DNA from: Pedobacter nyackensis
Lineage (GTDB): Bacteria; Bacteroidota; Bacteroidia; Sphingobacteriales; Sphingobacteriaceae
Assembly: GCF_900176505.1 (NCBI RefSeq)
Contig: NZ_FWYB01000006.1
Location: forward strand, 62,001-126,000
DNA length: 64,000 nucleotides
Direction of reading: 5' to 3'
A program made the translations under genes and the position numbers. Within the stretch, counting starts at the first letter, position 1. Each line of letters begins with the position of its first letter. Of this stretch, positions 47,048 through 55,621 are shown piece by piece. Below the pieces are notes generated by a model. That model saw only the letters and a program-made list of their open reading frames with translations. It did no database searches and was not told where the DNA came from.

Positions 47048-47176
47048 GAAGGCTCGTGTCATCCCAAATTCATTTCATAATCCGTAATATTATTTTAAAC
47101 GTTTTAAACTGGGATTGATAGATTATTTGCAAACCTAAAGCGATAATTCAGGACAAAAAAGCCGACTTTTGCCCGA

Positions 47177-48538
47177 ATGTTGATGAATCTGTATACAAAA
47201 TATAAGCCCTATTACTCTGATAATTTACGTCTGGCCATGCCAATTGTGGTGTCACAATTGGGACATACATTGGTGCATCTGGCGGACAGTGTAATTGTTG
47301 GTCATTTTGCAGGTACCATTCAACTTGCGGCCGTTTCGTTGGTAAACAGTCTGTTTATGCTCATTCTTGTTTTGGGTATGGGTATCTCCTACGGACTAAC
47401 TCCTTTAATCGCGCAGGAAAACGGACGTAAAAATTATGATGAGTGTGGTAAATTACTGTCCAATAGCCTTATTATAAACTTTTTCATGTCTATCCTCCTG
47501 TACGCTTTTGTACATCTGGGAACTTTATTGGTGATAGACCATATCGGACAGTCGCCAGAGGTTGTTGCTTACGCTAAGCCTTATCTTGGCTACCTGGGTA
47601 TATCAATTATCCCCTTGATGATCTTTCAGACTTTCAAACAGTTTGCAGAAGGATTGGGCTTTACAAAACAAGCGATGTTCGTTTCCATCTGGGGGAATTT
47701 ACTTAACATCATTCTCGGGATCATATTTGTAAAAGGTATGTTTGGTATTGCGCCTATGGGTGTTAAAGGTGTAGGGTTGAGTACTTTGATCGACCGTACA
47801 TTAATGGCTATAGTGATGTCGTACTATGTATTAAAGTCTAAACACTTCAAGCTTTACACTAAAAGCTTCCGTCTGGGTTTAATAGATAAGGTACGTAGCT
47901 TTAAGATTGTAAAAATTGGTGCTCCTGTGGCGCTACAGTATTCATTTGAGATCAGTGCATTCAGTGGAGCTGCTATATTAATCGGTACGATTGGTGCTGT
48001 AGAGCAGGCAGCGCATCAGGTAGCCATAAACCTGGCCTCGGTTACCTATATGATGGCTAGCGGTATTGCTTCTGCAGCTACTATAAAGACAGGAAACAAC
48101 TTTGGGAAAGGTAATTTTTCTGACCTTAGGAAGTCTGCGATTGCCAGTTATCATGTTATTCTGTTGTTTATGACTGTAACTGCCGGTCTGTTTATTCTGG
48201 CTAATAATTTTCTGCCTTATATCTATACCGAAGATGTTGCCGTAATCAATATTGCAGCGCAGTTGCTCATTATTGCGGGGTTCTTCCAGCTATTTGATGG
48301 TACGCAGGTAGTTGGTCTAGGTGTTTTAAGAGGAATTGGCGATGTAAATATCCCTACCCTTATCACCTTTATAGCTTATTGGATTATCGGTATACCTTTG
48401 GGATATTTGCTGGGCATTGTGCTTGGTTTTGGTGTAAATGGTATCTGGTATGGTTTAACATTTGGATTACTTACGGCTTCTACCCTCTTGTTTCTGAGGT
48501 TCCAAAAAAAGACCAGACTTTTAACGGTTAATCCTTAA
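47177..48538 (+). CDS. MATE family efflux transporter
   Basis: 453-residue inner-membrane antiporter with 12 predicted TM helices in two MatE halves (about 15-225 and 235-445). Typical stretches are LRLAMPIVVSQLGHTLVHLAD at the start and GVLRGIGDVNIPTLITFIAYW in the second half. Drug/Na+ or H+ antiport is the family activity; substrate unknown. A hairpin overlaps its stop codon and a terminator lies about 70 bases downstream. Confidence 0.93.
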   Translation: MLMNLYTKYKPYYSDNLRLAMPIVVSQLGHTLVHLADSVIVGHFAGTIQLAAVSLVNSLFMLILVLGMGISYGLTPLIAQENGRKNYDECGKLLSNSLIINFFMSILLYAFVHLGTLLVIDHIGQSPEVVAYAKPYLGYLGISIIPLMIFQTFKQFAEGLGFTKQAMFVSIWGNLLNIILGIIFVKGMFGIAPMGVKGVGLSTLIDRTLMAIVMSYYVLKSKHFKLYTKSFRLGLIDKVRSFKIVKIGAPVALQYSFEISAFSGAAILIGTIGAVEQAAHQVAINLASVTYMMASGIASAATIKTGNNFGKGNFSDLRKSAIASYHVILLFMTVTAGLFILANNFLPYIYTEDVAVINIAAQLLIIAGFFQLFDGTQVVGLGVLRGIGDVNIPTLITFIAYWIIGIPLGYLLGIVLGFGVNGIWYGLTFGLLTASTLLFLRFQKKTRLLTVNP

Positions 48539-48610
48539 GGGTTAACCGCTCTCTCCTTCCTCTTCATAATTATTTGCAATTCCAGGCTAATTAGCCAATG
48601 GCCCTTTCCT

Positions 48611-48629
48611 GCCCGCAAACGGGCATTTT
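48611..48629 (+). terminator. Terminator of the MATE gene
   Basis: GCCCG CAAA CGGGC (48611-48624) followed by ATTTT. Short but G/C-rich stem with a weak U-tract in the direction of the MATE gene. Confidence 0.7.
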
Positions 48630-48638
48630 AAAATTAAA

Positions 48639-48655
48639 TCTATTAAATTAGTAGA
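48639..48655. promoter_or_regulatory. Upstream 17-bp palindromic operator
   Basis: TCTATTAAATTAGTAGA, fitting TCTAYYAAWTTRRTAGA exactly like the copy at 48692. It ends five bases before the -33 box of the predicted promoter. The shape resembles sites of Rrf2-family regulators, which is an inference. Confidence 0.65.
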
Positions 48656-48660
48656 ATTAT

Positions 48661-48691
48661 TTTGATTATTGAAAAAGTTGAATTAATATTG
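48661..48691 (+). promoter_or_regulatory. Predicted Bacteroidota-type promoter for the TonB receptor operon
   Basis: TTTG (48661-48664), a 19-base spacer, then TAATATTG (48684-48691), one base from the TAnnTTTG consensus and with the exact consensus spacing. Transcription would start near 48698, inside the second palindrome, leaving a leader of about 155 bases. Confidence 0.65.
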
Positions 48692-48708
48692 TCTACCAAT
48701 TTGATAGA
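48692..48708. promoter_or_regulatory. Downstream 17-bp palindromic operator overlapping the start site
   Basis: TCTACCAATTTGATAGA, directly abutting the -7 box. Same consensus as the copy 53 bp upstream (five helical turns). A protein bound here would block transcription initiation. Confidence 0.68.
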
Positions 48709-48855
48709 TATTATATATGAAACTAAAACTACTTAGCGAATTTTACACTGCATTTTTGAAAGATTCTGAAAGAAAATCAATGTGTTGCTGTCCCATGTAA
48801 ACTACATGCAGATGTCAATTAACAAATTATAGATTTTCATTTTCACAAATTTCCA

Positions 48856-51828
48856 ATGAAACCTTACAAACACAAAATATACTACTTCATTTTACCACTG
48901 CTTGCCCTTCTATCCAGTCAACACGGCTTTGCCCAGGGAAACAACTTCATCGTTATCTCAGGTAAGATTATTGATGAACTTACCAAAGAATCCTTACCGG
49001 GTGTCAATGTGCAGATTAAAGGAACCGTAAACGGGATAGCAACAGGTGCAAATGGTGAGTTCAATTTAAAAACAAGAGCAAGGTTCCCTTTCGTACTTCT
49101 GGTGTCGAGCATCGGCTTTAAAACACAGGAATTCGAAGTAAAAGGTACTGATTCAAGAATAAATATTGCACTGGTCACACAGACTCAATTGGGACAAGAA
49201 GTGGTTATCACCGCATCCAGAGTTGAAGAAAGTATTCTTAAATCCCCTGTAGCCATTGAAAAACTAGATATACGGGCCATTCGCGAATCGCCTGCACCCA
49301 CCTTTTATGATGCGCTAGAAAATGTAAAAGGTGTACAAATGATCACCTCCAGTTTGACTTTTAAAGTGCCTAATACCCGTGGATTTAATATCCCCAACAA
49401 CTTTCGCTTCATGCAATTGGTTGATGGTGTAGACATGCAAGCTGCAACTTTAGGTGTGCCTCTTGGCAATGCCATTGGCCCTACTGAGCTTGATATTGCA
49501 AGTGTAGAGATCACGCCCGGTGCTGCTTCAGCCCTATATGGCATGAATGCAATTAATGGTATGTCGAACTTAATTACTAAAAGTCCTTTTCTATATCAGG
49601 GCTTAAGCATATACCAAAGAACAGGTGTTAACCATGTGGATGGCATTGATGCCGACCCGAGCGTGCTTACAGAAACAGCTTTCCGTTTTGCACGTGCGTT
49701 TAACAATAAGTTTGCTTTTAAAATCAACGGTAGCTACATACAAGGTACCGACTGGCGTTCAAACACCCGGTTAGACCAAAACCCCAATAATTTAAAAAGT
49801 GCCAATCCTGGTTTTCCTGCCTTAGATGGCGCTAATAACGTAGCTTTCGATGGCTGGAACAAGTATGGTGATGATGCACTGGCAGGTAGCAATTTGGCTT
49901 CAAACGTAACCGGATTAACCATTGACGGCAAGCCTAATCAAACTTTACGTGTGGTAAGAACCGGTTATTGGGAAACAGATCTGGTTAGTCCGAAGGTAGA
50001 TAACCTTAAGTTCGATGCAGCTTTACACTATCGTCTAAATGATCATGCAGAACTTTCCTATTCTTACCGCATCGGTAAAATGGATGGTGTATTTCAACGC
50101 GGTAATAAAATACAGCTTGATAATGTTGTTGTACAAAATCATAAGCTGGAGTTAAAAGGCAGTAACTTCTTGGTGCGTGGCTATGCTTCCCTTGAAAACA
50201 CAGGTGACTCTTACAATGTAAAGCCACTTGCCGATAATATTGATCTTTACGGTGATGGTACAGGGACAAATGGGAATACGGCCTGGGGAACAAAGTATAA
50301 AAATGCACTAAATACCTATGCGACTAATAATGGAGGTTCACTGACTTCTGCTAACCTTGGAGCTGCTACACAGTATGCCCGCCAGATTGCCGATGCCGGA
50401 CGTGCTTTACCTGGCACTCCTGAATTTCAAGCTTTAAAAAATACAATCCGGAATATCAATAACTGGGATTTTTACAACGCCAAAACATTGCCTAATGCCC
50501 CTAAAACAGGTGGAGCTGCATTGATTCAAAAAAGCAGGTTGTACAATCTGGAGGGACAATGGGACTTGTCGAAACAAGTGAAGATCTTCGACCTATTGAT
50601 TGGTGCAGACGCACGTCTTTATGATATTATTCCTGATGGAAACAATTTTGTTGATTTTAAGCGTCCTATCAATGAACGTAATATTCCATTGGCCGACGGC
50701 AGTTTTGGAGAAGATGTGTATTACAAGAAATTCGGAGGCTTTGGTCAGATCACAAAAACACTATTTAACGAAAAACTTAAACTGTTCGGATCTGTACGTG
50801 TAGATTATAACCCTGAGTTTGACCCTAAGCTTACGCCACGTTTGGCAGCAGTATATACCGTTGCACAACGTCATAATTTCCGATTTACCTTTCAGCAAGG
50901 TTACCGTTTCCCGGCCTTATTTGAAGCTTTATCTTTCGTAAACAATGGTACGGTAAAGCGTGTAGGTAGTTTATCCTACATTAACGAAGGTTTAGGATAC
51001 CTTGAAAACAGCTACACTCAGGCCTCTATCGTTAATTTTAATGCGGCAGTGAGCAGTCAGGGTAATACAGACGCAGCAGCGTTGGCAAACCGAGGCTTGC
51101 TTAAACCGGCCGATCTACCCAAAGCCCGTCCTGAAAAGATCAACTCTTTCGAGGTTGGTTACAAGAGCATTTTGTTAGACAATAAGCTTGTGGTAGATAT
51201 TGATGCTTATTCCAATACCTACGATGGCTTTTTGGGTCAGGTACAGGTAAGCGTGCCTATTGGTACTACATTGAGCACTGATGCAGCTGTATTGGCGATG
51301 GTAGATAGAAACCGTGATGGTACGACTGCAAGTGGCGGCAATGCGGCCAGTGATGGACAGGCGCGCTATAGGGTTTATACAAATGCAAAAAACACGTATC
51401 GCAATTACGGTTCATCATTAGGTATCACTTACAACTTCTATGAAAAATATACCGTAGCAGGTAACGGAAGTTACAATAAAATGAAGAGTAATGCTACGAA
51501 CGACATTTTCGTAACAGGATTTAACACACCAAAATGGTCTACTAACCTTTCTTTCGGAAATCGTGAAATCATAAAGAATGTAGGCTTCAGTGTGGTGTAT
51601 AAATGGCAGGATGCTTTCTTATGGGAAAGTCCGCTTGTAACTGGTCAGATCGCCGCAATAAACACCTTCGATACGCAGGTATCTGTTAAAATACCTAAAG
51701 TTAAAACAAGCATTAAAACAGGTGCTACCAATATTTTCAACAAGCGTTATGTACAATATGCAGGCGGACCAACCATTGGTGGTTTGTATTATGTAGCGAT
51801 TACCTTAGATGGATTATTAAACAAATAA
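48856..51828 (+). CDS. TonB-dependent receptor
   Basis: 990-residue outer-membrane transporter. Signal peptide to GFAQ (residue 27), carboxypeptidase-regulatory-like domain 32-108, plug about 128-245 containing LVDGVDMQ and PGAASALYGMNAINGM, then the barrel with PTIGGLYYVAITLDGLL near the end. It lacks the SusC signature and has no SusD partner, so it serves a small ligand. It is followed after 20 bases by a TauE/SafE permease, and in related bacteria such pairs accompany sulfur assimilation, so a sulfur-containing substrate is a reasonable guess. Expression is probably controlled by the double palindrome upstream. Confidence 0.92.
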   Translation: MKPYKHKIYYFILPLLALLSSQHGFAQGNNFIVISGKIIDELTKESLPGVNVQIKGTVNGIATGANGEFNLKTRARFPFVLLVSSIGFKTQEFEVKGTDSRINIALVTQTQLGQEVVITASRVEESILKSPVAIEKLDIRAIRESPAPTFYDALENVKGVQMITSSLTFKVPNTRGFNIPNNFRFMQLVDGVDMQAATLGVPLGNAIGPTELDIASVEITPGAASALYGMNAINGMSNLITKSPFLYQGLSIYQRTGVNHVDGIDADPSVLTETAFRFARAFNNKFAFKINGSYIQGTDWRSNTRLDQNPNNLKSANPGFPALDGANNVAFDGWNKYGDDALAGSNLASNVTGLTIDGKPNQTLRVVRTGYWETDLVSPKVDNLKFDAALHYRLNDHAELSYSYRIGKMDGVFQRGNKIQLDNVVVQNHKLELKGSNFLVRGYASLENTGDSYNVKPLADNIDLYGDGTGTNGNTAWGTKYKNALNTYATNNGGSLTSANLGAATQYARQIADAGRALPGTPEFQALKNTIRNINNWDFYNAKTLPNAPKTGGAALIQKSRLYNLEGQWDLSKQVKIFDLLIGADARLYDIIPDGNNFVDFKRPINERNIPLADGSFGEDVYYKKFGGFGQITKTLFNEKLKLFGSVRVDYNPEFDPKLTPRLAAVYTVAQRHNFRFTFQQGYRFPALFEALSFVNNGTVKRVGSLSYINEGLGYLENSYTQASIVNFNAAVSSQGNTDAAALANRGLLKPADLPKARPEKINSFEVGYKSILLDNKLVVDIDAYSNTYDGFLGQVQVSVPIGTTLSTDAAVLAMVDRNRDGTTASGGNAASDGQARYRVYTNAKNTYRNYGSSLGITYNFYEKYTVAGNGSYNKMKSNATNDIFVTGFNTPKWSTNLSFGNREIIKNVGFSVVYKWQDAFLWESPLVTGQIAAINTFDTQVSVKIPKVKTSIKTGATNIFNKRYVQYAGGPTIGGLYYVAITLDGLLNK

Positions 51829-51848
51829 TATTTTAAAGAAACACAATA

Positions 51849-52790
51849 ATGAGTATCCCAGAAACTGAAATCAAAGTACCCATACATCATCGTAAGTCCC
51901 AGGAGAAAAAGTGGCGACAAATAGCCTATTTATGTCTTTTTATTCTTGCGGCCTTATTTGTAGGCTATGCTATATACTCTTACCTATCCTATGAATCAGT
52001 AGTAGCATTTGGCAGGTCTATATATGCGCAAATGGATGAAAAATTTTATTGGATGCTCATTGTTGGGTTTCTTGCCCAATTGGTCGACGGCGCTTTAGGT
52101 ATGGGCTATGGAGTAGTTTCTACTACTCTGCTGTTATCAGGTGGTTTGAATCCGGCTGTTATTTCCGGAAGTATCCATACTGCTGAGATGTTCTCGAGTG
52201 GAGCCTCAGGCTTCAGTCATTACCGTTTTGGAAACGTTAATAAGAAACTGTTCAGAACCCTGCTTATTCCGGGGGTACTGGGCGCTATAGCCGGTGCTTT
52301 ATTATTGAGCTATGCGGGCGACGCATTTTCTCAATGGATCAGGCCGGTAATTTCGTTGTACACACTCCTGCTAGGTATTAAAATTCTTAGTAATGCTTTT
52401 AAGGATAAGCCTAAACCTCAGAAAGTAAAACGTGCAGGATGGCTAGCGGGTGCAGGAGGTTTCCTGGACTCGTTTGGTGGTGGTGGATGGGGACCATTAG
52501 TTACTTCAACTTTAATATCAAAAGGCCGAACACCTAAATACGTGATCGGCTCTGTCAGTTTAACAGAATTCTTTGTAACCATGGCCAGTGCTATTACCTT
52601 CTTTTTCGTTTTAGGCGTTAGTCATTGGCAATCTATAATTGGCTTAATCGTAGGCGGTGTTCTTGCTGCTCCTATAGCGGCACGCCTTGTAGGTAAACTG
52701 CCAATCAAGAAGATGTTTATTGGTGTTGCGGTAATTGTTATCCTATCCAGCCTTCGTATTATCTGGATGTCAGTTGGGAAAATGATCTAA
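51849..52790 (+). CDS. TauE/SafE (TSUP) family permease
   Basis: 313 residues. A hydrophilic N-terminal 25 residues, then about nine TM helices in two repeats: LVDGALGMGYGVVSTTLL near residue 78-95 and its counterpart AGGFLDSFGGGGWGPLVTS near 205-223, the hallmark TSUP motifs. Family substrates are sulfite, sulfoacetate, taurine-derived or other sulfur organic anions. Encoded with the TonB receptor and ending in a shared hairpin. Confidence 0.92.
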   Translation: MSIPETEIKVPIHHRKSQEKKWRQIAYLCLFILAALFVGYAIYSYLSYESVVAFGRSIYAQMDEKFYWMLIVGFLAQLVDGALGMGYGVVSTTLLLSGGLNPAVISGSIHTAEMFSSGASGFSHYRFGNVNKKLFRTLLIPGVLGAIAGALLLSYAGDAFSQWIRPVISLYTLLLGIKILSNAFKDKPKPQKVKRAGWLAGAGGFLDSFGGGGWGPLVTSTLISKGRTPKYVIGSVSLTEFFVTMASAITFFFVLGVSHWQSIIGLIVGGVLAAPIAARLVGKLPIKKMFIGVAVIVILSSLRIIWMSVGKMI

Positions 52791-52814
52791 TCTAAAACCT
52801 TAGGGTTTTAGATT
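52789..52814. terminator. Shared terminator hairpin of convergent genes
   Basis: Perfect 11-bp stem AATCTAAAACC/GGTTTTAGATT (52789-52799, 52804-52814) with a TTAG loop. The arms include the stop codons of the permease and of the small gene opposite. No U-tract outside the stem, so termination in vivo is uncertain. Confidence 0.65.
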
Positions 52815-53013
52815 ACTCCTGGTTATGCAACATTTCCAGGTAGTGTAATCCTTCTGGTGTTAAGGTTGCAAAATGTTGTACCCTATGCTTATCTATGGTG
52901 ACGTAACCAAGCCTTTCTAATTCTTCGTAAGTCTCTTCCGTACCTCCAAGTATAGCGGCGTTAACTTGTTGATCAATGGTCTCTAATAGTGATTTAATAG
53001 CTTCCTTTTCCAT
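52813..53013 (-). CDS. Small hypothetical protein
   Basis: 66 residues, acidic: a helical first half (MEKEAIKSLLETIDQQVNAA) followed by a compact part with VTIDKHRVQHFATLTPEGLHYLEML, which looks like the last helix-wing part of a winged-helix fold. No signal or TM segment. It may be a small DNA-binding or regulatory protein, but that is a guess from pattern only. Confidence 0.65.
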   Translation of the reverse strand: MEKEAIKSLLETIDQQVNAAILGGTEETYEELERLGYVTIDKHRVQHFATLTPEGLHYLEMLHNQE

Positions 53014-53049
53014 GACTTTAAATATTAGGTTATTTAAAGATAGTAAAAA

Positions 53050-53631
53050 CTAAACTTTTATTCTTTCTATTATCTGTGATTTATTGGCTGTATTGATACC
53101 TTTTAGCTCAACATATTTCACGTTTGGCAACCAGAACGATCCACCTTCTATCCTAACAAATATGCGGTCTAGCTGAATTCTCTTGTTATTTACAGTAACA
53201 TAAACATGGTATTTTTTATCCTCAGCAGACTTCATCAGGTATAATGGGAGTTTTTTATGCGACACGAACCTTAACTCATATTGATCGTCTCCAATACTTT
53301 TAGTTTGAATACCGTATGCAAATTTTCTTTGGATATAACTAAGGTCTTCCTTTTTTCCGTTTTCGCCGAACCTTACCCAATAAACCTTTATAGGTTCACT
53401 TTTATTTACTACCCCATCGCGGTCTACATTCAACTCACAAATAATCGTATTGGTATTTGGATCACGCTGCAAGTAAAAAAGCTGATTGCTTATACCTTTT
53501 GGCGTTGGAAATCTTAATGGAGAAGGATTTTCATTATCTGGATTTTGGGCATATACGCCTACATTTAAAAATAAACTGATAAAAAACCAGGTTAATAAAA
53601 AGATACGAGCGTTAGGTTTTAGCGATTTCAT
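53050..53631 (-). CDS. DUF4833 domain protein, exported
   Basis: 193 residues with a signal peptide (hydrophobic to VGVYAQ, about residue 29). The mature part matches the DUF4833 pattern: FPTPKGISNQLFYLQRDPNTNTIICELN, PIKVYWVRFGENG and QLDRIFVRIEGG near the end. Periplasmic, unknown function. Last core-genome gene before the accessory island. Confidence 0.82.
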   Translation of the reverse strand: MKSLKPNARIFLLTWFFISLFLNVGVYAQNPDNENPSPLRFPTPKGISNQLFYLQRDPNTNTIICELNVDRDGVVNKSEPIKVYWVRFGENGKKEDLSYIQRKFAYGIQTKSIGDDQYELRFVSHKKLPLYLMKSAEDKKYHVYVTVNNKRIQLDRIFVRIEGGSFWLPNVKYVELKGINTANKSQIIERIKV

Positions 53632-53904
53632 GTTTACTATTTAAATGTGCATCAAATTTAGTTCAAAACTGATACACCTTATCCCTGTCGATATTATTTT
53701 ACATTAAATCGATACTTCATTCTGACCCTATTTAGGAACAAAAAAGAGTAGTATTTAACCGAAAAAGGTTTGTGTTAATGTAACTTTTAAGTGAATTTAA
53801 AATAATCTTTAAACTTAACTTTTATGGAAAAACCACGCTTACAGTCGGTTATATTAACATTTCATCTTGCTATTTAATTAAAAAGTCATTTTTTTGAAAT
53901 TTCA

Positions 53905-53948
53905 ATAGTGTATTATGTACACTATATGAAAATATCTCCTTATATTTG
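53905..53948 (+). promoter_or_regulatory. Operator palindrome plus -7 box
   Basis: ATAGTGTA-TTATG-TACACTAT (53905-53925) is a perfect 8-bp inverted repeat. It is followed at 53941-53948 by TATATTTG, an exact TAnnTTTG box; the palindrome covers where the -33 element would be. This looks like a regulated promoter facing right, although nothing larger than a nine-codon ORF (ATG at 53960, stop at 53989) follows. Confidence 0.5.
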
Positions 53949-54086
53949 TCCTATTAAAAATGAACAACAGCTTCTACTCAGGTACCTAATCAATCCTGAT
54001 AGAACTTAAAGAGAAAACCCGTTCATACAGGTTTATATTTGGTTAGAATAGGGATGTGCGTGGATGCGACAACCCTTTCTTTTTTT
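53949..54086 (+). ncRNA. Putative short transcript with intrinsic terminator
   Basis: From the predicted start site near 53955 to a terminator at 54051-54086, about 130 bases. The terminator stem is GGGATGTGCGT/ATGCGACAACCC with one mismatch and one wobble, then TTTCTTTTTTT. The only ORF is nine codons (MNNSFYSGT). The piece after it shows two further in-frame stops. It could be a regulatory RNA, a leader, or the remains of a gene lost on insertion. Predicted from signals only. Confidence 0.35.
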
Positions 54087-54216
54087 ATAGACCTTTTGTA
54101 ATTGTGGTAATCAGGTAGTTAGGTTCAAAACTAAGGTTCAACATGTGTTAATTATTCTGTTGCTTATCTTTTAATACTGAATGCTAATATAGGCATTTAA
54201 AGGCTGTATTGAAGGT

Positions 54217-54252
54217 CTTGTCCCCCATCTTGTCCCCGTGTTTGTCCCTGTA
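54217..54252. repeat. Three 12-bp repeats with a TTGTCCC core
   Basis: CTTGTCCCCCAT, CTTGTCCCCGTG and TTTGTCCCTGTA start at 54217, 54229 and 54241. They end five bases before the radC stop codon. The last unit matches the reverse complement of the final unit of the 60859-60913 array in 12 of 14 positions. TTGTCCC also recurs inverted and direct at 55622 and 55662. Confidence 0.7.
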
Positions 54253-54256
54253 AATT

Positions 54257-54715
54257 CTAGAGTAATCCCTCATCAGCAAAGCTGTAAAAGCCATCCTTGC
54301 TCACTATTAAGTGATCCATCACCTCAATATCTAGTAACCTGGCACCTTCCCGTAGTTTCCGCGTGAGGTTTATATCATTACTTCCAGGCTTTAATTCTCC
54401 AGATGGATGGTTATGCGCTAAAATGCAGCCGCTAGCTGCACTTTTAAGAGCTACTGCAAATATCACCTTAGGGTCTGCAAGTGTTCCACTCACTCCACCT
54501 TGTGAGATATTTACGAGCCCCAAAACTCGGTTCCTCCTATTTAATAGGATGATTTTAAACTCCTCTAAGAACTCGATTTTGTCCATTGACCAGTTAGCTA
54601 TCAGAATAGCATAAGCTTCCTCAGAGGTAGTGATTTTAGGTCTCTCTAAAGGTTTGTAATTAGGTTTGTAGCTGATCTCTATCTCTGCTACTTTAAATAA
54701 TGTGTTATGTACCAT
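54257..54715 (-). CDS. RadC-type JAB domain protein
   Basis: 152 residues, the JAB/MPN+ domain without the N-terminal helix-hairpin-helix of full RadC. Metal motif HNHPSGELKPGSND has His101, His103 and Asp114, with Glu50/51 upstream as the fourth catalytic residue. Short RadC proteins of this kind are typical of integrative elements and genomic islands in Bacteroidota. The isopeptidase-like activity is inferred from the fold; the old DNA-repair role is not supported for the family. Confidence 0.9.
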   Translation of the reverse strand: MVHNTLFKVAEIEISYKPNYKPLERPKITTSEEAYAILIANWSMDKIEFLEEFKIILLNRRNRVLGLVNISQGGVSGTLADPKVIFAVALKSAASGCILAHNHPSGELKPGSNDINLTRKLREGARLLDIEVMDHLIVSKDGFYSFADEGLL

Positions 54716-54809
54716 AGTTGTATGAATTATGGTAACCAGACCAAGCTTTCCGAGCGACTAAGTAAAGAGGCAACGGAATAAATAGGTGGTGTGCAAAGGA
54801 ACTTCTTTA

Positions 54810-54851
54810 AACGTGTCGATTGGACAAGCTTAACTTTGTGTAGTAATTAAT
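54810..54851. repeat. Left copy of a degenerate direct repeat
   Basis: AACGTGTCGATTGGACAAGC and the next 22 bases match 55679-55721 with about 80 percent identity by eye (one gap). Weaker similarity continues another 30 bases (CCATAG, TTAAAT). It contains TAACTTTG (54831-54838), an exact TAnnTTTG box that could drive the 54934 gene. Confidence 0.6.
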
Positions 54852-54933
54852 ATATTCATTACCATAGTCGCACGTTAAATTTAGTATTGATATAATGTTA
54901 TAAATCTTATATTGTGTTGTATACTTTTTAGTT

Positions 54934-55611
54934 ATGATAAAACCTTTGTTTATTATTGGATGCATCCTGTTTTTAATTTCAGTGGCATCAATTCTTATCT
55001 TCACATTACCTGCCATTACTAGTAATTTTGACTTATCAACGTCATATACAGCAAATATTGGTACAACTATCAGCGGAATAACTTCACCAATCATTAATGT
55101 AATATCCATTTACTTTCTTTATATAGCATTTACTAAACAGCAAGAGGCCAATGATTTGCAAAGAAACAGGAATGACGTTGATTTAGCCTTTAGGATTTTG
55201 GATGATGTAAACACTGAATTAAACAACTTCGCAATTAAAGAGACTGATATGCGAACGAATGAAGTCACAATGTATCACGGAACTATTGCACTTTTTAGAT
55301 ATTGCAAGCCTTTTTATGACCATCCCGACAGATATAGATTATTTACTGAACAATATGAATCGGATGTTATAATTAGTATTTTAATGTCGTATGATATTAT
55401 GGTAGAGAAATTTAAAATTGCTGCACTGCCTATGGATATTCCTAAACAATTCTTCAACTCTAAGCTCAAAGTACCTTTGAGCTATTTGGTTAAGGTACAA
55501 ATTCATGAGGTGGATGATATGGCAGATCAAATAAGAACCTTTTATAATAAATGGAGCGATGCACCTATTTGTCAGGAAAATCTAGATCCCGCAGACCAAA
55601 TTTGGCGCTAA
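54934..55611 (+). CDS. Two-TM protein with phage-abortive-infection-like layout
   Basis: 225 residues. Two hydrophobic helices (about 4-27 and 50-70) are separated by a short extracytoplasmic loop. The second helix follows IGTTISGITSPIINVIS and is followed by KQQEANDLQ, the arrangement seen in putative AbiC-type membrane proteins (PF16872-like). The cytosolic part of about 155 residues is helical and acidic. The base composition is A/T-rich compared with the core genes. The gene is on the opposite strand to its neighbours and is bracketed by degenerate direct repeats. Family assignment is by layout and pattern only; defence function is inference. Confidence 0.6.
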   Translation: MIKPLFIIGCILFLISVASILIFTLPAITSNFDLSTSYTANIGTTISGITSPIINVISIYFLYIAFTKQQEANDLQRNRNDVDLAFRILDDVNTELNNFAIKETDMRTNEVTMYHGTIALFRYCKPFYDHPDRYRLFTEQYESDVIISILMSYDIMVEKFKIAALPMDIPKQFFNSKLKVPLSYLVKVQIHEVDDMADQIRTFYNKWSDAPICQENLDPADQIWR

Positions 55612-55621
55612 TCATTTTAAT

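Larger units (their letters stand above)
48539..48855. other. Regulatory spacer upstream of the TonB receptor operon
   Basis: 317 bases. From left to right: a palindromic hairpin across the MATE stop codon (CGGTTAA/TTAACCG, 48525-48548), a terminator hairpin at 48611-48624, an upstream 17-bp palindrome, a sigma-type promoter, a second 17-bp palindrome, and about 140 bases of A/T-rich leader before the receptor ATG. No ORF is credible. Confidence 0.75.
53632..54256. other. Long A/T-rich spacer at the left side of the accessory island
   Basis: 625 bases with no normal gene. The first 270 bases are A/T-rich and carry nothing I can name. Then follow a perfect palindrome, a TAnnTTTG box, a nine-codon ORF, a run of sequence with repeated in-frame stops, and a terminator (see the separate entries 53905-54086). 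The last part ends with three 12-bp repeats next to radC. Confidence 0.6.

Noticed and set aside
53960..54086. Remnant of an integrase gene between the nine-codon ORF and the terminator
   Set aside because: A frame reading SILIELKEKTRSYRFIFG vaguely recalls integrase N-termini, but it is short, has two stops and shows no catalytic motif.
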